This document shows positions 10,832-21,423 of a stretch of DNA of 64,000 nucleotides, piece after piece. The position numbers and the translations under genes are program-made. Every line of letters begins with the position of its first letter. The first letter of the stretch is position 1. Source of the stretch: Macrothele yani (taxonomy: Eukaryota > Arthropoda > Arachnida > Araneae > Macrothelidae); contig CM076996.1 in the NCBI GenBank assembly GCA_039090855.1, positions 49,938,469 to 50,002,468 on the forward strand. The letters are read 5' to 3'. The notes under the pieces were generated by a model. It was not told the DNA's origin and made no database searches. It saw only the letters and a list, made by a program, of their open reading frames with translations.

Positions 10832-12057
10832 TACACTGAGTGGCCACTTTATTATGACCACCCCCTCAGTACTTCGTTGAGCCACCGTTTGCCTTTAATA
10901 CTGCGTCGATTCTTCGTGGCATGGACTCCACAAGATGTTGATAGGTGGTTTGTGGAATCTGAGACCATGCTTGATGAATAGTACTTTCCAGGAGTGTGAG
11001 ATTGCAGGGTTGTGGATCCAGCTGTCTGATGGCTCGTTCAACTTCATCCCACAAATTCTACATAGGGTTGAGATCTGGAGATTGTGGGTGCCACCTAAGC
11101 AAAGTAAACTCACCGGCATGTTCCTGAAACCAATCCCGTACAATACGAGCACTATGGCAGGACGCATTTGTCTTGTTGAACGTAGCTATCGCCATTGAGA
11201 TAAACCATCCGCATGACAGGATGCACTTGGTCCGCAACGATGTTTAGATATGATGTGCCAGTCAGACGTTGATCAACACGAATGAAAGGGCCCAAAGCAT
11301 GCTAGGAAAACATTCCCCAAACCATAAAGTTGCCTCCACCAGCTTGAAGGGTTGTAGCTACGCATTTGGGGTCCATGTTTTCGTGCTGTTTCCGCCAAAT
11401 TCTCACTCGGCCGTCGGCATGGTGCAACTAAAAACGAGATTCATCGGACCACATAATTTGTTTCCAGTTATTGACTGTCCAATCATTGTGCTGCTGTGCG
11501 AACTGGAGACGTTTTCTCTTGTTAACCGCAGACAGCAAAAGTGTTGGAACATGCCTTCGGCTGTCATATCCCATCCGATGCAGTGTACGGCGAACAGTGC
11601 GTGCAGAGATCATTTGAGTGGTACCTTGATTAAGATGGTCTGTAATTTGCTGCACTGTTGCCCTTCTGTTGTCTATTAACAGTCTAGACACTCTGCGTTC
11701 CGCCCGAGCAGTCACTAGCCGATGACGACCACACATTGCACGTAGAGACCCAGTTTTTTTGGCTGACAGTCCAGTCTTTTAACACTTTAACAACAGCTGC
11801 TCTGGAACATTTTACGACTGCGGTAGTTTCGGTGATACACGCTCCGTGGCTCCGAGCTCCTACAATCATTGCACGTTGAAAGTCCCTCAAATTGCATTTT
11901 TACCCATCTCGTCACCCAAAAATCACTTCTACAACTGCCGCTAGTACTAAGCTTTCCATTTTTATACTAGCCTCGCCCTCTGACGGCAACAGCGTGCAGC
12001 CATAGCTCATTTGCTTAAAACTGTCAGGTGGTCATAATAAAGTGGCCACTCAGTGTG
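10832..12057 (-). mobile_element. Tc1-like element, family C, complete ends
   Basis: TIRs of about 31 bp: TACACTGAGTGGCCACTTTA at 10832 and its complement ending at 12057. TA lies outside both (10830-10831 and 12058-12059). From memory, ends of the type ACTGAGTGGCCACTTTATTA also occur in vertebrate Tc1 elements, so this terminus is widespread. Length 1226 bp. Confidence 0.9.
10866..11907 (-). pseudogene. Tc1-like transposase (family C), frameshifted
   Basis: Begins MGKNAI at 11907, then shifts by one base into RDFQRAMIVGARSHGACI. Next come SRAAVVKVLKDWT, then CGRHRLVTARAERRVSRLL in another frame (11736-11428), RTVRRTLHRMGYDSRR, NNWKQIMWSDESRF (first catalytic Asp), and at the end QTTYQHLVESMPRRI before TAA at 10866. 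At least three frameshifts. Order and length (about 340 codons) match full-length Tc1 transposases, so the damage is small mutations rather than deletion. Confidence 0.85.
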
Positions 12058-12143
12058 TAGGAGAACGTTAGCACAACTCTTAAACCGCATTGGAAACGAT
12101 TGTGTCCTGTGGGGTTGAACTCACTGATTTGAAACGGGAGCAG

Positions 12144-12335
12144 GCCGCCCCTGTGTCGCAGTGGTCTAAGCGCTGGCTTAAGACCGGTCGCCCAAGTGGG
12201 TCCGGTTTTTGAATATCGATGAAGCATGGATGTTGTGTTTTTCTTGTGGAACTGTCCCTCTTCCTTCCCTGGAACGAATGACGCTAAATTAGGGATGGGC
12301 GACTGCTCAAAACCCATTGATTGCCGTGTGCAGTG
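12144..12335 (+). mobile_element. SINE family A, degraded copy
   Basis: GTCGCAGTGGTCTAAGCG (about 12154) is the tRNA-like head. GCATGGATGTTGTGTTT and TAAATTAGGGATGGGCGACT follow as in the better copies (20337, 20804, 21424, 32541, 38543, 39034). It abuts the next Tc1 remnant. Confidence 0.8.
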
Positions 12336-12344
12336 ATGTCTTGC

Positions 12345-13010
12345 TCGCTGTTCGTGGGCAACAGAGGAGTGGAGGAGGGACGTGTGGAGTAACGACCCTC
12401 TTCCTCTCTCCTTGGTCTCATTTTTTCTGTTAGAGGGACGTATTTGGATGAGCTGTTTACTTGCGCAACGCTGTCAGGCGAATTGCATTGTCCCTACAGT
12501 CAAGTCTGAAGAAAGATCTGTGATCGTGTGGGGCCTTAATATGCTAGGAAGCATTTGGTCTTTCGGTTTTGGTACCCGCATTCGTAACGGTCTCCAGCTA
12601 CGAAAACATTCTGAGTAATTTCTCAGGATCTACTGCCGCAGCGGCAGTACTTCGTCAAAGATCCTTATCAGTAAGATCAAGCGCGTTGCCGCAGTTTGAG
12701 GTCTGTCTAAGCCTGGTTTGAGGAGCTGGATGTCCACATGTTGGATTGGCCGGCCCAAAGTCCCGAAATAAATTCAATGGAATCTCTGGGCAACGAGCTG
12801 AAACGCTGAGTCTGATCTCGGCTGGTGAGACCTTTATGTACGAAAGCTTTGGCAGAAGCTTTGCAGACGGAAAATTCTGGTAAAGCCCTACTCCATCATG
12901 TAATTGAAAACATGCCTGAAAGGGTCGCTGCAATGACTTCTGCCAAAAGTAGGCCGACTATGTTCTGATTTCGGCTAATAAAAGTTGTTTTCTTTCAACT
13001 TAGGTGTGAG
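12345..13010 (+). mobile_element. Tc1-like remnant, family D, 3' half
   Basis: Only the catalytic half remains. The left end starts at the SINE. The right end is near GTGAGAATACTTTTATGTAC (about 13003), which looks like a Tc1 terminus, but its partner is lost. Confidence 0.6.
12355..12968 (+). pseudogene. Tc1-like transposase (family D), C-terminal half
   Basis: Reads WATEEWRRDVWSND, GRIWMSCL, PTVKSEERSVIVWGLN, then after frame changes LDWPAQSPEINSMESLGNEL and finally ENMPERVAAMTSAKSRP before TGA at 12966-12968. The DWPAQSPxxNxxE block is the Tc1 motif holding the catalytic glutamate. Non-functional fragment. Confidence 0.75.
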
Positions 13011-13204
13011 AATACTTTTATGTACATAGCATACACTGCCCTTCAAAATCGAAGCACTAAACAGTAAAACGGGCATAGTTCAAAGATCAGTTAACCAATT
13101 TAAACCAAACTTCACAGCACGGTACAACAATGTGCAGGAATATACTATGTATGCCTTATAAGTAGAAGGCAATACAGACATTGTAAAGAAAAGTTCTTTT
13201 TGCC

Positions 13205-13330
13205 AGTGGTGTAGTTTCATTTCCACGTCTTTCTATTACAGAACGGGCTATTTTCTCGACTGAACTACGCCGGCAAGGATCATCGCGGCAGCTTGCCGTT
13301 TTGACTCATGCGTCACCATAGCTGTATGTC
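13205..13330 (-). repeat. tRNA-like repeat (family E), copy 1
   Basis: About 125 bp, a diverged duplicate of 13537-13665. On the minus strand GCGTAGTTCAGTCGAGAAAA resembles an A box region. The B box is worn in this copy. Confidence 0.5.
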
Positions 13331-13536
13331 ACTTGTATCTCCCTTGATAAAGGCGGGCACGAAATCGAGGATTTCGGATCCGCCGACAAACCATGCTTGA
13401 AGGAACTCACTGTAGAAGGAAGTTTTTTTTAATTCTAGACGATGTGTGGAATAATCATAACGCATCTTTTAGAAACTCACGGCCAGAAGATTCATTTTAC
13501 GTTCTGGTGCCAATGTGAAGAAAAACACTTTTAGTC

Positions 13537-13665
13537 GATGGTAAGGTTCGAATCCACGTCTTCCTACACAGAAGCGGAATATTCTCCGGACTGAACTACG
13601 CTAGCAAAGCTTATCGGTGCAACTTGCCATTTTGACTCATGTGTCACCGTAGTAGTACGTCACAA
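13537..13665 (-). repeat. tRNA-like repeat (family E), copy 2
   Basis: On the minus strand GCGTAGTTCAGTCCGGAGAA (A box-like) is followed about 35 bp on by GTGGATTCGAACC (B box-like). The shared tail includes AACTTGCCATTTTGACTCAT. Both copies point the same way, about 330 bp apart. Read as a tRNA-derived SINE family rather than tRNA genes. Confidence 0.5.
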
Positions 13666-13669
13666 CATG

Positions 13670-15040
13670 TGTGAACCGACAAGAACATACCTCTCAGATT
13701 CACCCTCAAAACTGAGTGAGCGGCTGGTATACAAATGTATAGTCAATGTGGAATGTGACGCCATCGAGAAATAATGCAGGCTTGGCTTTGGCATATAATA
13801 TGATGATCTAGAGAGTGGGACGACACTAATTACCACTGATGAATGAGACATGTCTTGAGGTCTTGGAGGATTAGCGGAGGGACCTGGGGCAGTTTGGTTC
13901 CTCTCTAAGGATCCAAAGACGTTCAGTGCGATGGAAGTCTCGAGAAGGTCCTTCATTCGCTGTATACCTTGTTCTCAGAGATATGTGTCGACGACGTTGG
14001 CTCCTTGAGGATGTACGTTATCACCAATTAGTGTAAACTTCAAGCCAGTAGCTCTGGCACATGGCCCTACATCGGAATTGAGAATCTCATCCCTATGCTC
14101 TTCACAACAGTCGCAGATCTTTTAGAAAACCGTGAAAGCTAGTACGTCCACTAAAATAAAAACAGCCCACTGAGTTGCGCTGTCACTACGAAAAGCATTT
14201 CGTTCGATAATTTTACGAGACGTGTTATGGATTCTAGTCTTTCACGATATTAATACACTTTTTGCTGTCCTATTCCAGAGAGACACGTGACTGCTCAGGA
14301 AACAAGACATAATTGTTTTTGATTCGAATTGATCGCGACGCCATCTTAAGTGGGGTTCGCACGTAACAACACGCATTTAATAGTTACGCAGGCATAGAGT
14401 TCACGGTTACGGAGCCTTCAGGTCACAGTAGTAACAGATTCCTCGCTATCTGTGGCTGCGATGAAGTCCTAACACAGACTGCTTGCCGTCGCTGTCCGAT
14501 TCCGTTTGGCCAACAACGCAATGTAGTGGACATTTTGAGATGTTCTTGTTCTTGAATAGCCAGAAAAACATCGGCAGGAACCGATCCACTTCTTGAAATT
14601 CTTTCCAGAACCTTTAGATCACATGATGGATGACAAAAGGAAATCAAACTAATTGCATGACTGATTGGGCATCCTTTAATCTTCCAGCAGATACTCTACG
14701 TGGTTCTGAATCTGTTACGCGTCTTCTTTGAAACATGATGACGAAATAGCTATTTCGGATTAATGCAGGATGACTCCACATTATACTCATATCCTCCGAA
14801 TGGAAAACACTCCTTTTATCCGGTGTTTGAATTTGCGTACTGCGTCCTATGCAAATCGTCATTCAAGGCGCATTTTAGCAGTTATATGTTTAAATTCCTC
14901 CAGCACAGTAAAATCTTTTGCGTAAGTCTCTACTTTAGTTTTTCACACCCTTGTGTTTCGTGCTTAACTTCTGGCATGCGGTAGATACAAGCACACACAC
15001 ACACACAAATCCAAGCAAGACGAAAAGTCGTATCGGCAAT
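13670..15040. other. Unassigned sequence with a CA microsatellite
   Basis: No recognisable coding. The minus-strand ORFs at 13660-13956, 14423-14647 and 14644-14862 have no motif I know. A (CA)n run lies at 14992-15007. Confidence 0.5.
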
Positions 15041-15043
15041 GTA

Positions 15044-16430
15044 CACTACTGTTAAGAAGTGTACATTGCAACACCATAAAGAAATGCTCGGATTTTCACG
15101 TAATTTGCCAGGTGGATAGAGCATCATGGGAGATGCAAATGATTACAATTGTAGAGCACATGCAAGTGTGAGATGTGCGCAACGCCATCGGAAACGTCCC
15201 ACAGGAGTATAAAAGAAGACTACATAGAGCAGGTTTTTAAACTTGCTATCGACCGCACGCAGTTGTTAACATGTAAACAAGCCGCGTAGGAGGACGAGGC
15301 AACCATATGAACACTTGACGGAGTTTGAAAGAGATAGAATCGTTGGACTCAGAGAAGGTGGTTTATCATACCGCGATATTGCTGCACGCGTTAGGCGTAA
15401 CGCAACTACCGTTATGCGAACATGGCGTCAATGGAAAGCAAAAGGTTCTACGCATCGTACTGCAGGGTCTGCAGCTCGAAATCGGACGACCGAGGAGCGG
15501 GAATACAGGCACTTGCACCGTATGGCAGTGTAGTCGCGTACAACACTATCCATAGCACTTGCGCAGCAATGGAGGATGGTCACACATCGTCCGATGTCTG
15601 CAAGCACTATTCGTCACCGATTGTTGCAAAGAGGCCTCGTGTCTCTTCCTCCATTGCTGCGACTTCCCTTGTCACCAGCGATTACAGTGGTGCCGCGAAC
15701 GTCGAAACTGGAGTAAGGAATGGGAGCATATTGTGTTTTTGGATTAATCCTGATTTAATCTAATGCATCACGACAGGCGAATCGTTGTTCGCAGATACCG
15801 AGGTGAACGGCATCTGGAAGGCTGCGTTGGGCAGCGCCATACCGGTCCAACGCCGAGTGTCATGGTCTGGGGCTATTGCGTTTCATTCACGGACTCGCCT
15901 ACTACACATCACAGGCACATTGAATAGCCAACGCTACATCATGGAAGTGTTCGAAGCTGAACTTCTACCCTTCTTTCAGACGATCCCGGGAGCCGTATTC
16001 CAACAAAACAATGCCCGAACCCATGTTTTTCATAATGTCCAAGACGTACTATGGGAGCATCAAGTCGCTCGTCTTTCCTGTCCTGCTCGCTCACCAGATT
16101 TGTCGCCTATAAAGAACGTCTGGGGTGTCATTGATCAACGACTGGCTCGCATAGCCTCGCCGCCTGTCACAACCAACGAATTGTGGATGCGTGTGGAAGC
16201 ATAATAGAATGCAATACTGCACTGAACCATCCAAACTCTGTTTCATTCGATCCCAAGACGTGTGAGGTTGGTTATCACCGCCCATGGTAGATTTACTTAT
16301 TACTAATTTTTTGGCCTTCCTCATTACGAACCGAAATGTAATTGTGATCTTTTGCAGCTTGTACCATAAGTAATCATTCCCATATATTTCATTGTGATTG
16401 CTTGTTTCTTTCTTGGTGTTGCAATTTCAA
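15044..16430 (+). mobile_element. Tc1-like element, family E copy 1
   Basis: Left end CACTACTGTTAAGAAG at 15044, after TA at 15042-15043, then TTGCAACACCATAAAG. The right end (CTTGGTGTTGCAATTTC, about 16413-16428) is cut by the next Tc1 element, which starts at 16431. Related ends occur at 60145-61532. Confidence 0.75.
15307..16306 (+). pseudogene. Tc1-like transposase (family E copy 1), catalytic residues lost
   Basis: N-terminal HTH block LTEFERDRIVGLREGG and YRDIAARVRRNATTVMRTW, then a stop after HLHRMAV and frame changes. From 15785 it is open again: SGAIAFHSRTRLLHITGTLN, PGAVFQQNNARTHVF, SCPARSPDLSPIKNVWGV. The family normally has QQDNARPH and SPIEHVW, so the second catalytic Asp is Asn and the Glu is Lys. 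It ends at TAA 16304-16306. Catalytically dead even without the stops. Confidence 0.85.
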
Positions 16431-17860
16431 CACTGCTGGTCACCCAAAATGCAACACCAATAAAGAAGCATCCGACTGGCCTGAAATTCGCAGCATGCGT
16501 CGCCCGCGAGAGAACATGCAAACGATTAGCTTTGCAGGGCATATGCAAATCATGTGCGCCCGGCACACCACCGCGAAGCATTATAAGAAGGGTGCACAGA
16601 AGGCGTGGTGTAAGTAGTGGAAGTGTGTTGTGTTGCCGGACCTGTGCGTGGGAAGCTTCCTGGTGCCTCGTTGCACTTCCTGATGCCTCGTTGCACAATA
16701 CAGCAGTCATTCCAGCACGTTTCGGAGTTCGACAGAGGACGAATAGTGGCTTATTGCGACAGCGGTTTATCGTACCGAGACATCGGCGCCCGTGTGGGAC
16801 GACATTCAGCCACAGTGAGGCGACTATGGATTCGGTGGGTGCAGAAGGGAAGGACGGGCCGACGTGAGCGATTGCCGCAGCCGCAGCACACCAACGAACG
16901 AAAGGACCCGCATGTTGTGCGGCGGGCATTGACGGTTCGCACCGCCACATCACGAACGTTAGCGCAGGAATCGGGGTATGTTGCGCAACAACTTGTGTCA
17001 GCACGTACCGTTCGACATCGTCTGCAGGAGCGGGGACTTGTCGCACGGCGCCCATTGCTCCGATTACCATTGACGTTACACCACCGGCGAGTGCGGCGGC
17101 AGTGGGCCGTTGAACGCCGCATCTGGTCTACGGAATGGCACGACATTGTCTTTTCCGACGAATCCCGCTTCTGCCTGTAACACCAAAATGGTCGGATCTG
17201 CGTGTGGCGTCACAGCGGCGAGAGGCTGTATGAAGCCTGCATTATGCATCGGCATACCGGTCCGTCACCTGGAGGTATGGTTTGGGGCGCAATTGGATAT
17301 GACACCCGCACCCCTCTGGTACGCATCGCCGGTACACTCAACAGGCACCGCACCATCTCCGAAGTTTTGGAGCCTGTAGTCCTCCCTTACCTGCAGGACC
17401 TGCCAGCGGCCACGTTTCAACAGGACAATGCGCGCCCGCACGTGGCACGCATCGTGCAACAATTCTGAAAGGCTCACCAGGTGTCACTGCTGCCGTGGCC
17501 CACCTGTTCTCCCGATATGACGCCCATCGAACACGTCTGGTCGCTGACCGGCAACCGAGTGGCCCGGCGCAGCACCACCCGCTGCTACGCCTGATGAACT
17601 GTGGCAACGTGTGGAAGCAGCCTGGACCGACATACCCCAAGCCCACATCCAAAGCCTCTTTCGTTCGATGCCGCAGCGTGTAGCGGCCGTTATTGCCAGC
17701 CATGGGGGCCACGCGAACTATTGATGTCTGAGTGTTCCGCAAATCGCACGGGCCTGTAAGCTCAATCGTTTCATCTTTGTATTTGTTGTTATGTGTCCAG
17801 TAAATCTGGCTTTGCTATCTCGTTTTCTTCTTGGTGCTGCATTTTGGTTGGCCAGCAGTG
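16431..17860 (+). mobile_element. Tc1-like element, family E', near intact
   Basis: TIRs CACTGCTGGTCACCCAAAAT (16431) and, on the right, ATTTTGGTTGGCCAGCAGTG ending at 17860. A TA follows (17861-17862); on the left the bases are AA. It lies directly against the worn right end of the preceding Tc1. Length 1430 bp. Confidence 0.85.
16683..17724 (+). pseudogene. Tc1-like transposase (family E'), two nonsense codons and one frameshift
   Basis: Starts at ATG 16683 (MPRCTIQQSFQHVSEFDRGR). The HTH region includes YRDIGARVGRHSATVRRLW. DIVFSDESRFCL (about 17142) holds the first catalytic Asp and is followed by TAA. FQQDNARPHVARIVQQF (about 17416) holds the second Asp and is followed by TGA. DMTPIEHVWS holds the Glu, with 34 residues between the second Asp and the Glu, as usual for DD34E Tc1. 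After a frameshift near 17570 the C-terminus reads TPDELWQRVEAAW to HGGHANY, stop at 17722-17724. Both stops are explained by CAA or CGA to T-starting stops (C to T). All three catalytic residues are kept, so decay is recent. Confidence 0.9.
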
Positions 17861-17872
17861 TAATTTTCCACG

Positions 17873-18300
17873 TGTGATATATACCTTAATTTAACCTTCC
17901 TTTTCAGTTGGTCTACATATGAAAATTTGGTTTATTCTCGTTAAATTTCTGAGCTTAACCCACAGAAGAACTTTAACGAGAATAAATTCGTTTGACGAAT
18001 TTGAGTCTGGCAACCCTGAGAATAGGTAGAAGGCAATGACGTGTGCTCAAGTGAGAGATAAGAGCTGCTGTTTGAATGTTTCGAGTACACTATACTTTTG
18101 GAGACATTGTTTTCGGACACACAATGTTTTTAAGCATTGTTACGAGCAGTGTTGAAGTGATTATGTTTAAGTGATCTTCTGCGAGCAATCTGTGTTAGAC
18201 AGCCTTTCTTTTTTCCTGATGAAGCCGAGCCAAATGCTCTGAGAAACTATAGTCGATGTATAATAAACTTTTGATTGTGGTAAACGTTGGTATGTTTATT
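17873..18300 (+). repeat. LTR-like repeat family X, copy 1
   Basis: Shares ordered blocks with copies at 18647, 43790 and 53651: a TGTGATATAT start, TTAACCTTCCTTTT, AAATTTGGTTTATTCT, ATGACGTGT, GATAAGAG, then AATAAA (about 18261). This copy alone contains CTGATGA (18216-18222) ahead of GAAACTATAGTC (18243-18254). Boundaries are approximate; an LTR is the best guess because the copies start TG and carry a poly(A) signal near the 3' end. Confidence 0.5.
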
Positions 18301-18646
18301 TTATCTCAACACCGCAAGTTTGTAGTCATAAATTATATATAGCCTTTCTTAGATGATTGTTGATCTACGTTTGTTCACTACTGATTAGCGAGCGAACGAA
18401 AAGTGTGTATGTTCAAGTTTGTGACCAGCTGATAGGAAACCTATAATTGGATGTTTGACTGACTACAATTGTTGATGGTGACTACTTATGTGCTGTGGAA
18501 TAAACAAGATTGAATTGGAAGTACTAGATTCATTTAAAAACCCTAATAGTCTTCTACGAAGCGTTTTCACGTATGCATAAGTTTTCACCTACAGCGATTG
18601 AGACATGTGTGTATAGTTGAATTTTCAGCTACTATGACGAAGCACC

Positions 18647-19240
18647 TGTAACGTATACTCTATATTCACTTTCCTTTTGATTTTACTATCTCTGGTTATT
18701 TTATTTTACTATGTAAATTATCTTCTTACTGAACGAAATATTATTTCACCCGCTGAATGAGATCTGGCTATGAGTGTAAGTCATGACGTGGTGGTAGCTA
18801 GTATATAGGCGCGTTCATCGAGACTTAGGGGGAGCTTTTGTGTTGTTATGAGGAAAGCTTTTGTGTTGTTATGAGGAGAGCTTTTGTGTTGTTATGAGGA
18901 GAGCTTTTGTGTTGTTATGAGGAGAGCTTTTGTGTTGTTATGAGGAGAGCTTTTGTGTTGTTATGAGGAGAGCTTTTGTGTTGTTATGAGGAGAGCTTTT
19001 GTGTTGTTATGAGGAGAGCTTTTGTTGTTGTTATGAGAGAGCGTTGTTGTTTACGGAGAGCGTTTATAATACGAGGAGAGATTGTGTTGTTATGAGGAGA
19101 GATTCTTCATTAGTGTAAAAAAGGTTGTGTGTGTGCTTTAGTTGACCAAGAGTCTTATAATAAAGAAGTTACAGTAAGTTAGTCTTTCTCAATTCATAGT
19201 TTTTGTCAGACCTCTGTCTGGCTGTTAGGTTTATAACATT
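18647..19240 (+). repeat. LTR-like repeat family X, copy 2, expanded
   Basis: Starts TGTAACGTATACTC, then CACTTTCCTTTT, TATGTAAAT, CATGACGT, TATATAGGC (TATA-like), AATAAAG (about 19159), GTAAGT and TCTGGCTGTTAGG (about 19217). A 23-bp minisatellite fills its middle. Diverged from the other three copies. Confidence 0.5.
18832..19108. repeat. 23-bp minisatellite
   Basis: Unit GAGCTTTTGTGTTGTTATGA plus GGA, starting at 18832, 18855, 18878, 18901, 18924, 18947, 18970, 18993 and 19016. Degenerate units follow to about 19108. The central units are identical. Confidence 0.95.
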
Positions 19241-19249
19241 TATTCATTA

Positions 19250-19740
19250 CCATAAATAACCAGCGTTAAGACTTTGTTTACGTTCGTAATTAACTAGTAA
19301 CAACCATTTTGAGTTCACTGTTTTGAAGCTTAGTACAAGTATATCATTAGCTAACTGGTAGGAAGAGAATCATTCATATAATTAGCTTAGCGGAAAGAAA
19401 AATAAAGCTAATTCATTATACACCCTTTAAGTAATGTAATACTTTAAAGTCCCCAGTGAAGCTACCATGTAGTTGAGTTAACAGTTAAGCTATAGTTCAA
19501 GTTAATACTGTATAATGCTTACAGAATATTTTCACTAATTTAACATACAACATTAAACACGGTCCACTTTTAGCGTACATACCACCTGATGACGAGACCC
19601 ATGAGGTCCTGAAAGTTCTTGTGGGGGTGTTTTAATGTTGCTTTTAATGTAAATTGCTTTTAAACTACTCATTAAAGAAATTATACCGTGGACCGGACGG
19701 CTGATATCGTCCAAGTTTTAATCCTGGCACGAGACTACGT
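19250..19740. other. Unassigned AT-rich sequence
   Basis: No coding seen. CGGTCCAC (about 19561) and GTGGACCG (about 19688) form a short inverted pair 120 bp apart, too short to call an element. Confidence 0.5.
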
Positions 19741-19779
19741 CTTGCTGACGGTCCACTACCTATGTTTTCAGGCAAACTC

Positions 19780-20110
19780 CAGTCATTGTCGCAGATGACG
19801 TGCTGTTCCTATGCATTTACACGGTAGGCCCGTACGGTGGAGGTAGGTACTGTAGCTGTGGATGCACTACGATGTGCTCCCTAGTAGCAGACCATGGTCA
19901 ACTGTGCCAAGGTAACACGCCTATTGTTCCGGCCAAAACGGCAGAGCCGCCTGTTTTCCCGAGCATTAAGTTGTAGTGCCCGTCCAACATCCACCAGCTG
20001 GTTAAGTGTTGCGCCTCTTTCCATCCATTCTCGGTACAATTTAACTTCGGAAGCTCAAGAAGAGCTGACAAAGTTTGTCGTTTCTCGGATACTGCCAACC
20101 TTTGTCATTT
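19780..20110 (-). pseudogene. Tc1-like transposase N-terminal fragment
   Basis: On the minus strand, reading leftward from about 20050: EWMERGATLNQL, VGRALQLNARENRRLCRF and NNRRVTLAQLT, with stops. The string of an HTH linker, VGRxxxLNxRExRRL and NNRRxTLAQ is typical of Tc1 N-terminal domains. No TIRs or catalytic half identified. Confidence 0.55.
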
Positions 20111-20336
20111 TTCCGGTAATTATTCCCTCTTCCAGGAATGTCAAATATCATCCCTTACTCATTACAACATCCGTTTTAGCTGGGAATGGTAATTCACATG
20201 TCACCGATACCGCTACAAAAACCCTTGATCTTCACAGGTGTGTACTGTCGTGCCGGAAATGATTCAAACGTATAAAATGGGAGAGGTTATAAATTTTTGC
20301 TCCTATTGTGTAGGAACACAAATGCTCCGGCAAATA

Positions 20337-20562
20337 TGTCGGCCACCCCGTTGGCGCAGTGGTCTAAGCGATGGCTTTTGATCATTCGTCCGAAAGGAGT
20401 ACGGGTTCCAATCCCGGTAAGGCATGGATGTTGTGTTTGTTTTAAGGCGCTGGCCCTCTTCCTTCCCTGGAACCAGTGGCCCTAAATTTGGGACGGCGCG
20501 ACTGATTATAGCCCATTGAGTTGCTCACGGTTGTCGTTAAACCTCCAATAAAAAAACATGTT
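20337..20562 (+). mobile_element. SINE family A
   Basis: Head TTGGCGCAGTGGTCTAAGCG (A box), then GGGTTCCAATCCC (B box), body with GCATGGATGTTGTGTTT, and an A-rich tail. TSD GCAAATA at 20330-20336 and 20563-20569. Confidence 0.85.
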
Positions 20563-20803
20563 GCAAATAAAATTGTATGCTTAATCCAATACGAAGCAAA
20601 AAAGTTATGTACGAATAAATACAGATTACATGCAAAGTATTTTCCCAGTGAATGATATCCACCTCAAAAATACTTTTTCAAATCCGACTTTTATACGCAG
20701 AAATATCGGAAAAAATACGATATGCATTACCGCTTCTAACCGGAAAAGTGTACATTATACACTAGTGGACAGAATTCTGGAAACTTTTAGGAAAATTTGT
20801 ATT

Positions 20804-21027
20804 CTTTCTTTTTTTTTTTGATTGGAGGTTTAACGACCACCGTGAGCAACTCAATGGGCTATAAGCAGTCGCCCGTCCCTAATTTAGGGTCACTGGTTCC
20901 AGGGAAGGGAGAGAGCCAGTGCCGTAAGACAAACACAACATCCATGCCACACCGGGATTCGAACCCGGACCCCGTTCGGACGAATGATCAGAGGCCATCG
21001 CTTAGACCACTGCGCCACCGGGGCGGC
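20804..21027 (-). mobile_element. SINE family A
   Basis: Complete inverted copy. The poly(A) tail reads as T-run at 20806-20819 and the tRNA-like head ends GGGGCGGC at 21027. The B box on the minus strand is GGGTTCGAATCCC. Perfect 12-bp TSD AAAATTTGTATT at 20792-20803 and 21028-21039. Confidence 0.93.
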
Positions 21028-21423
21028 AAAATTTGTATTTCTATGGTTTGATTAGAATAATACCATAAAATTATAAATCATTAAAAATATAGTTTAATGT
21101 AGAATGGAATGCAATAAACTGTGTTGAATTATCTTTTCTATAAAAAGTTATAGCCAAATAACCAGAAAAAGGAAACACAAATGCCTTATGTAACAAGAAG
21201 TGGATTTTCTTATCTCAAAACTGACCAATGATACTGATTGTCGATCAGGTGTTATTATGACACAGCATGGAACCAATAAGGTGTGAGTATGAGTCAGCTC
21301 TCGGTTTCAGGTATCTGAGCTAATAATAGAACTCTCATTCAGTTATGTGAGTGCCATCTTGTTGGCCGGGGGTTTTTTCACGGGTTTTTCTATTCCTTGA
21401 TAACTTAGTAAGTTGTGTAACTT

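Noticed and set aside
11269..11679. 136-aa plus ORF
   Set aside because: Antisense to the family C Tc1 transposase.
16324..17070. 248-aa minus-strand ORF, one of the longest in the window
   Set aside because: Antisense to the Tc1 transposase at 16683-17724. Its composition follows the GC-rich transposase codons and it has no domain of its own.
18832..19040. Second regular short-repeat array
   Set aside because: Head-to-tail 23-bp units, no spacers; a minisatellite.
17873..19240. Copies 1 and 2 of family X as the two LTRs of one element
   Set aside because: They are too diverged and only about 350 bp apart, with no primer-binding site or coding between.
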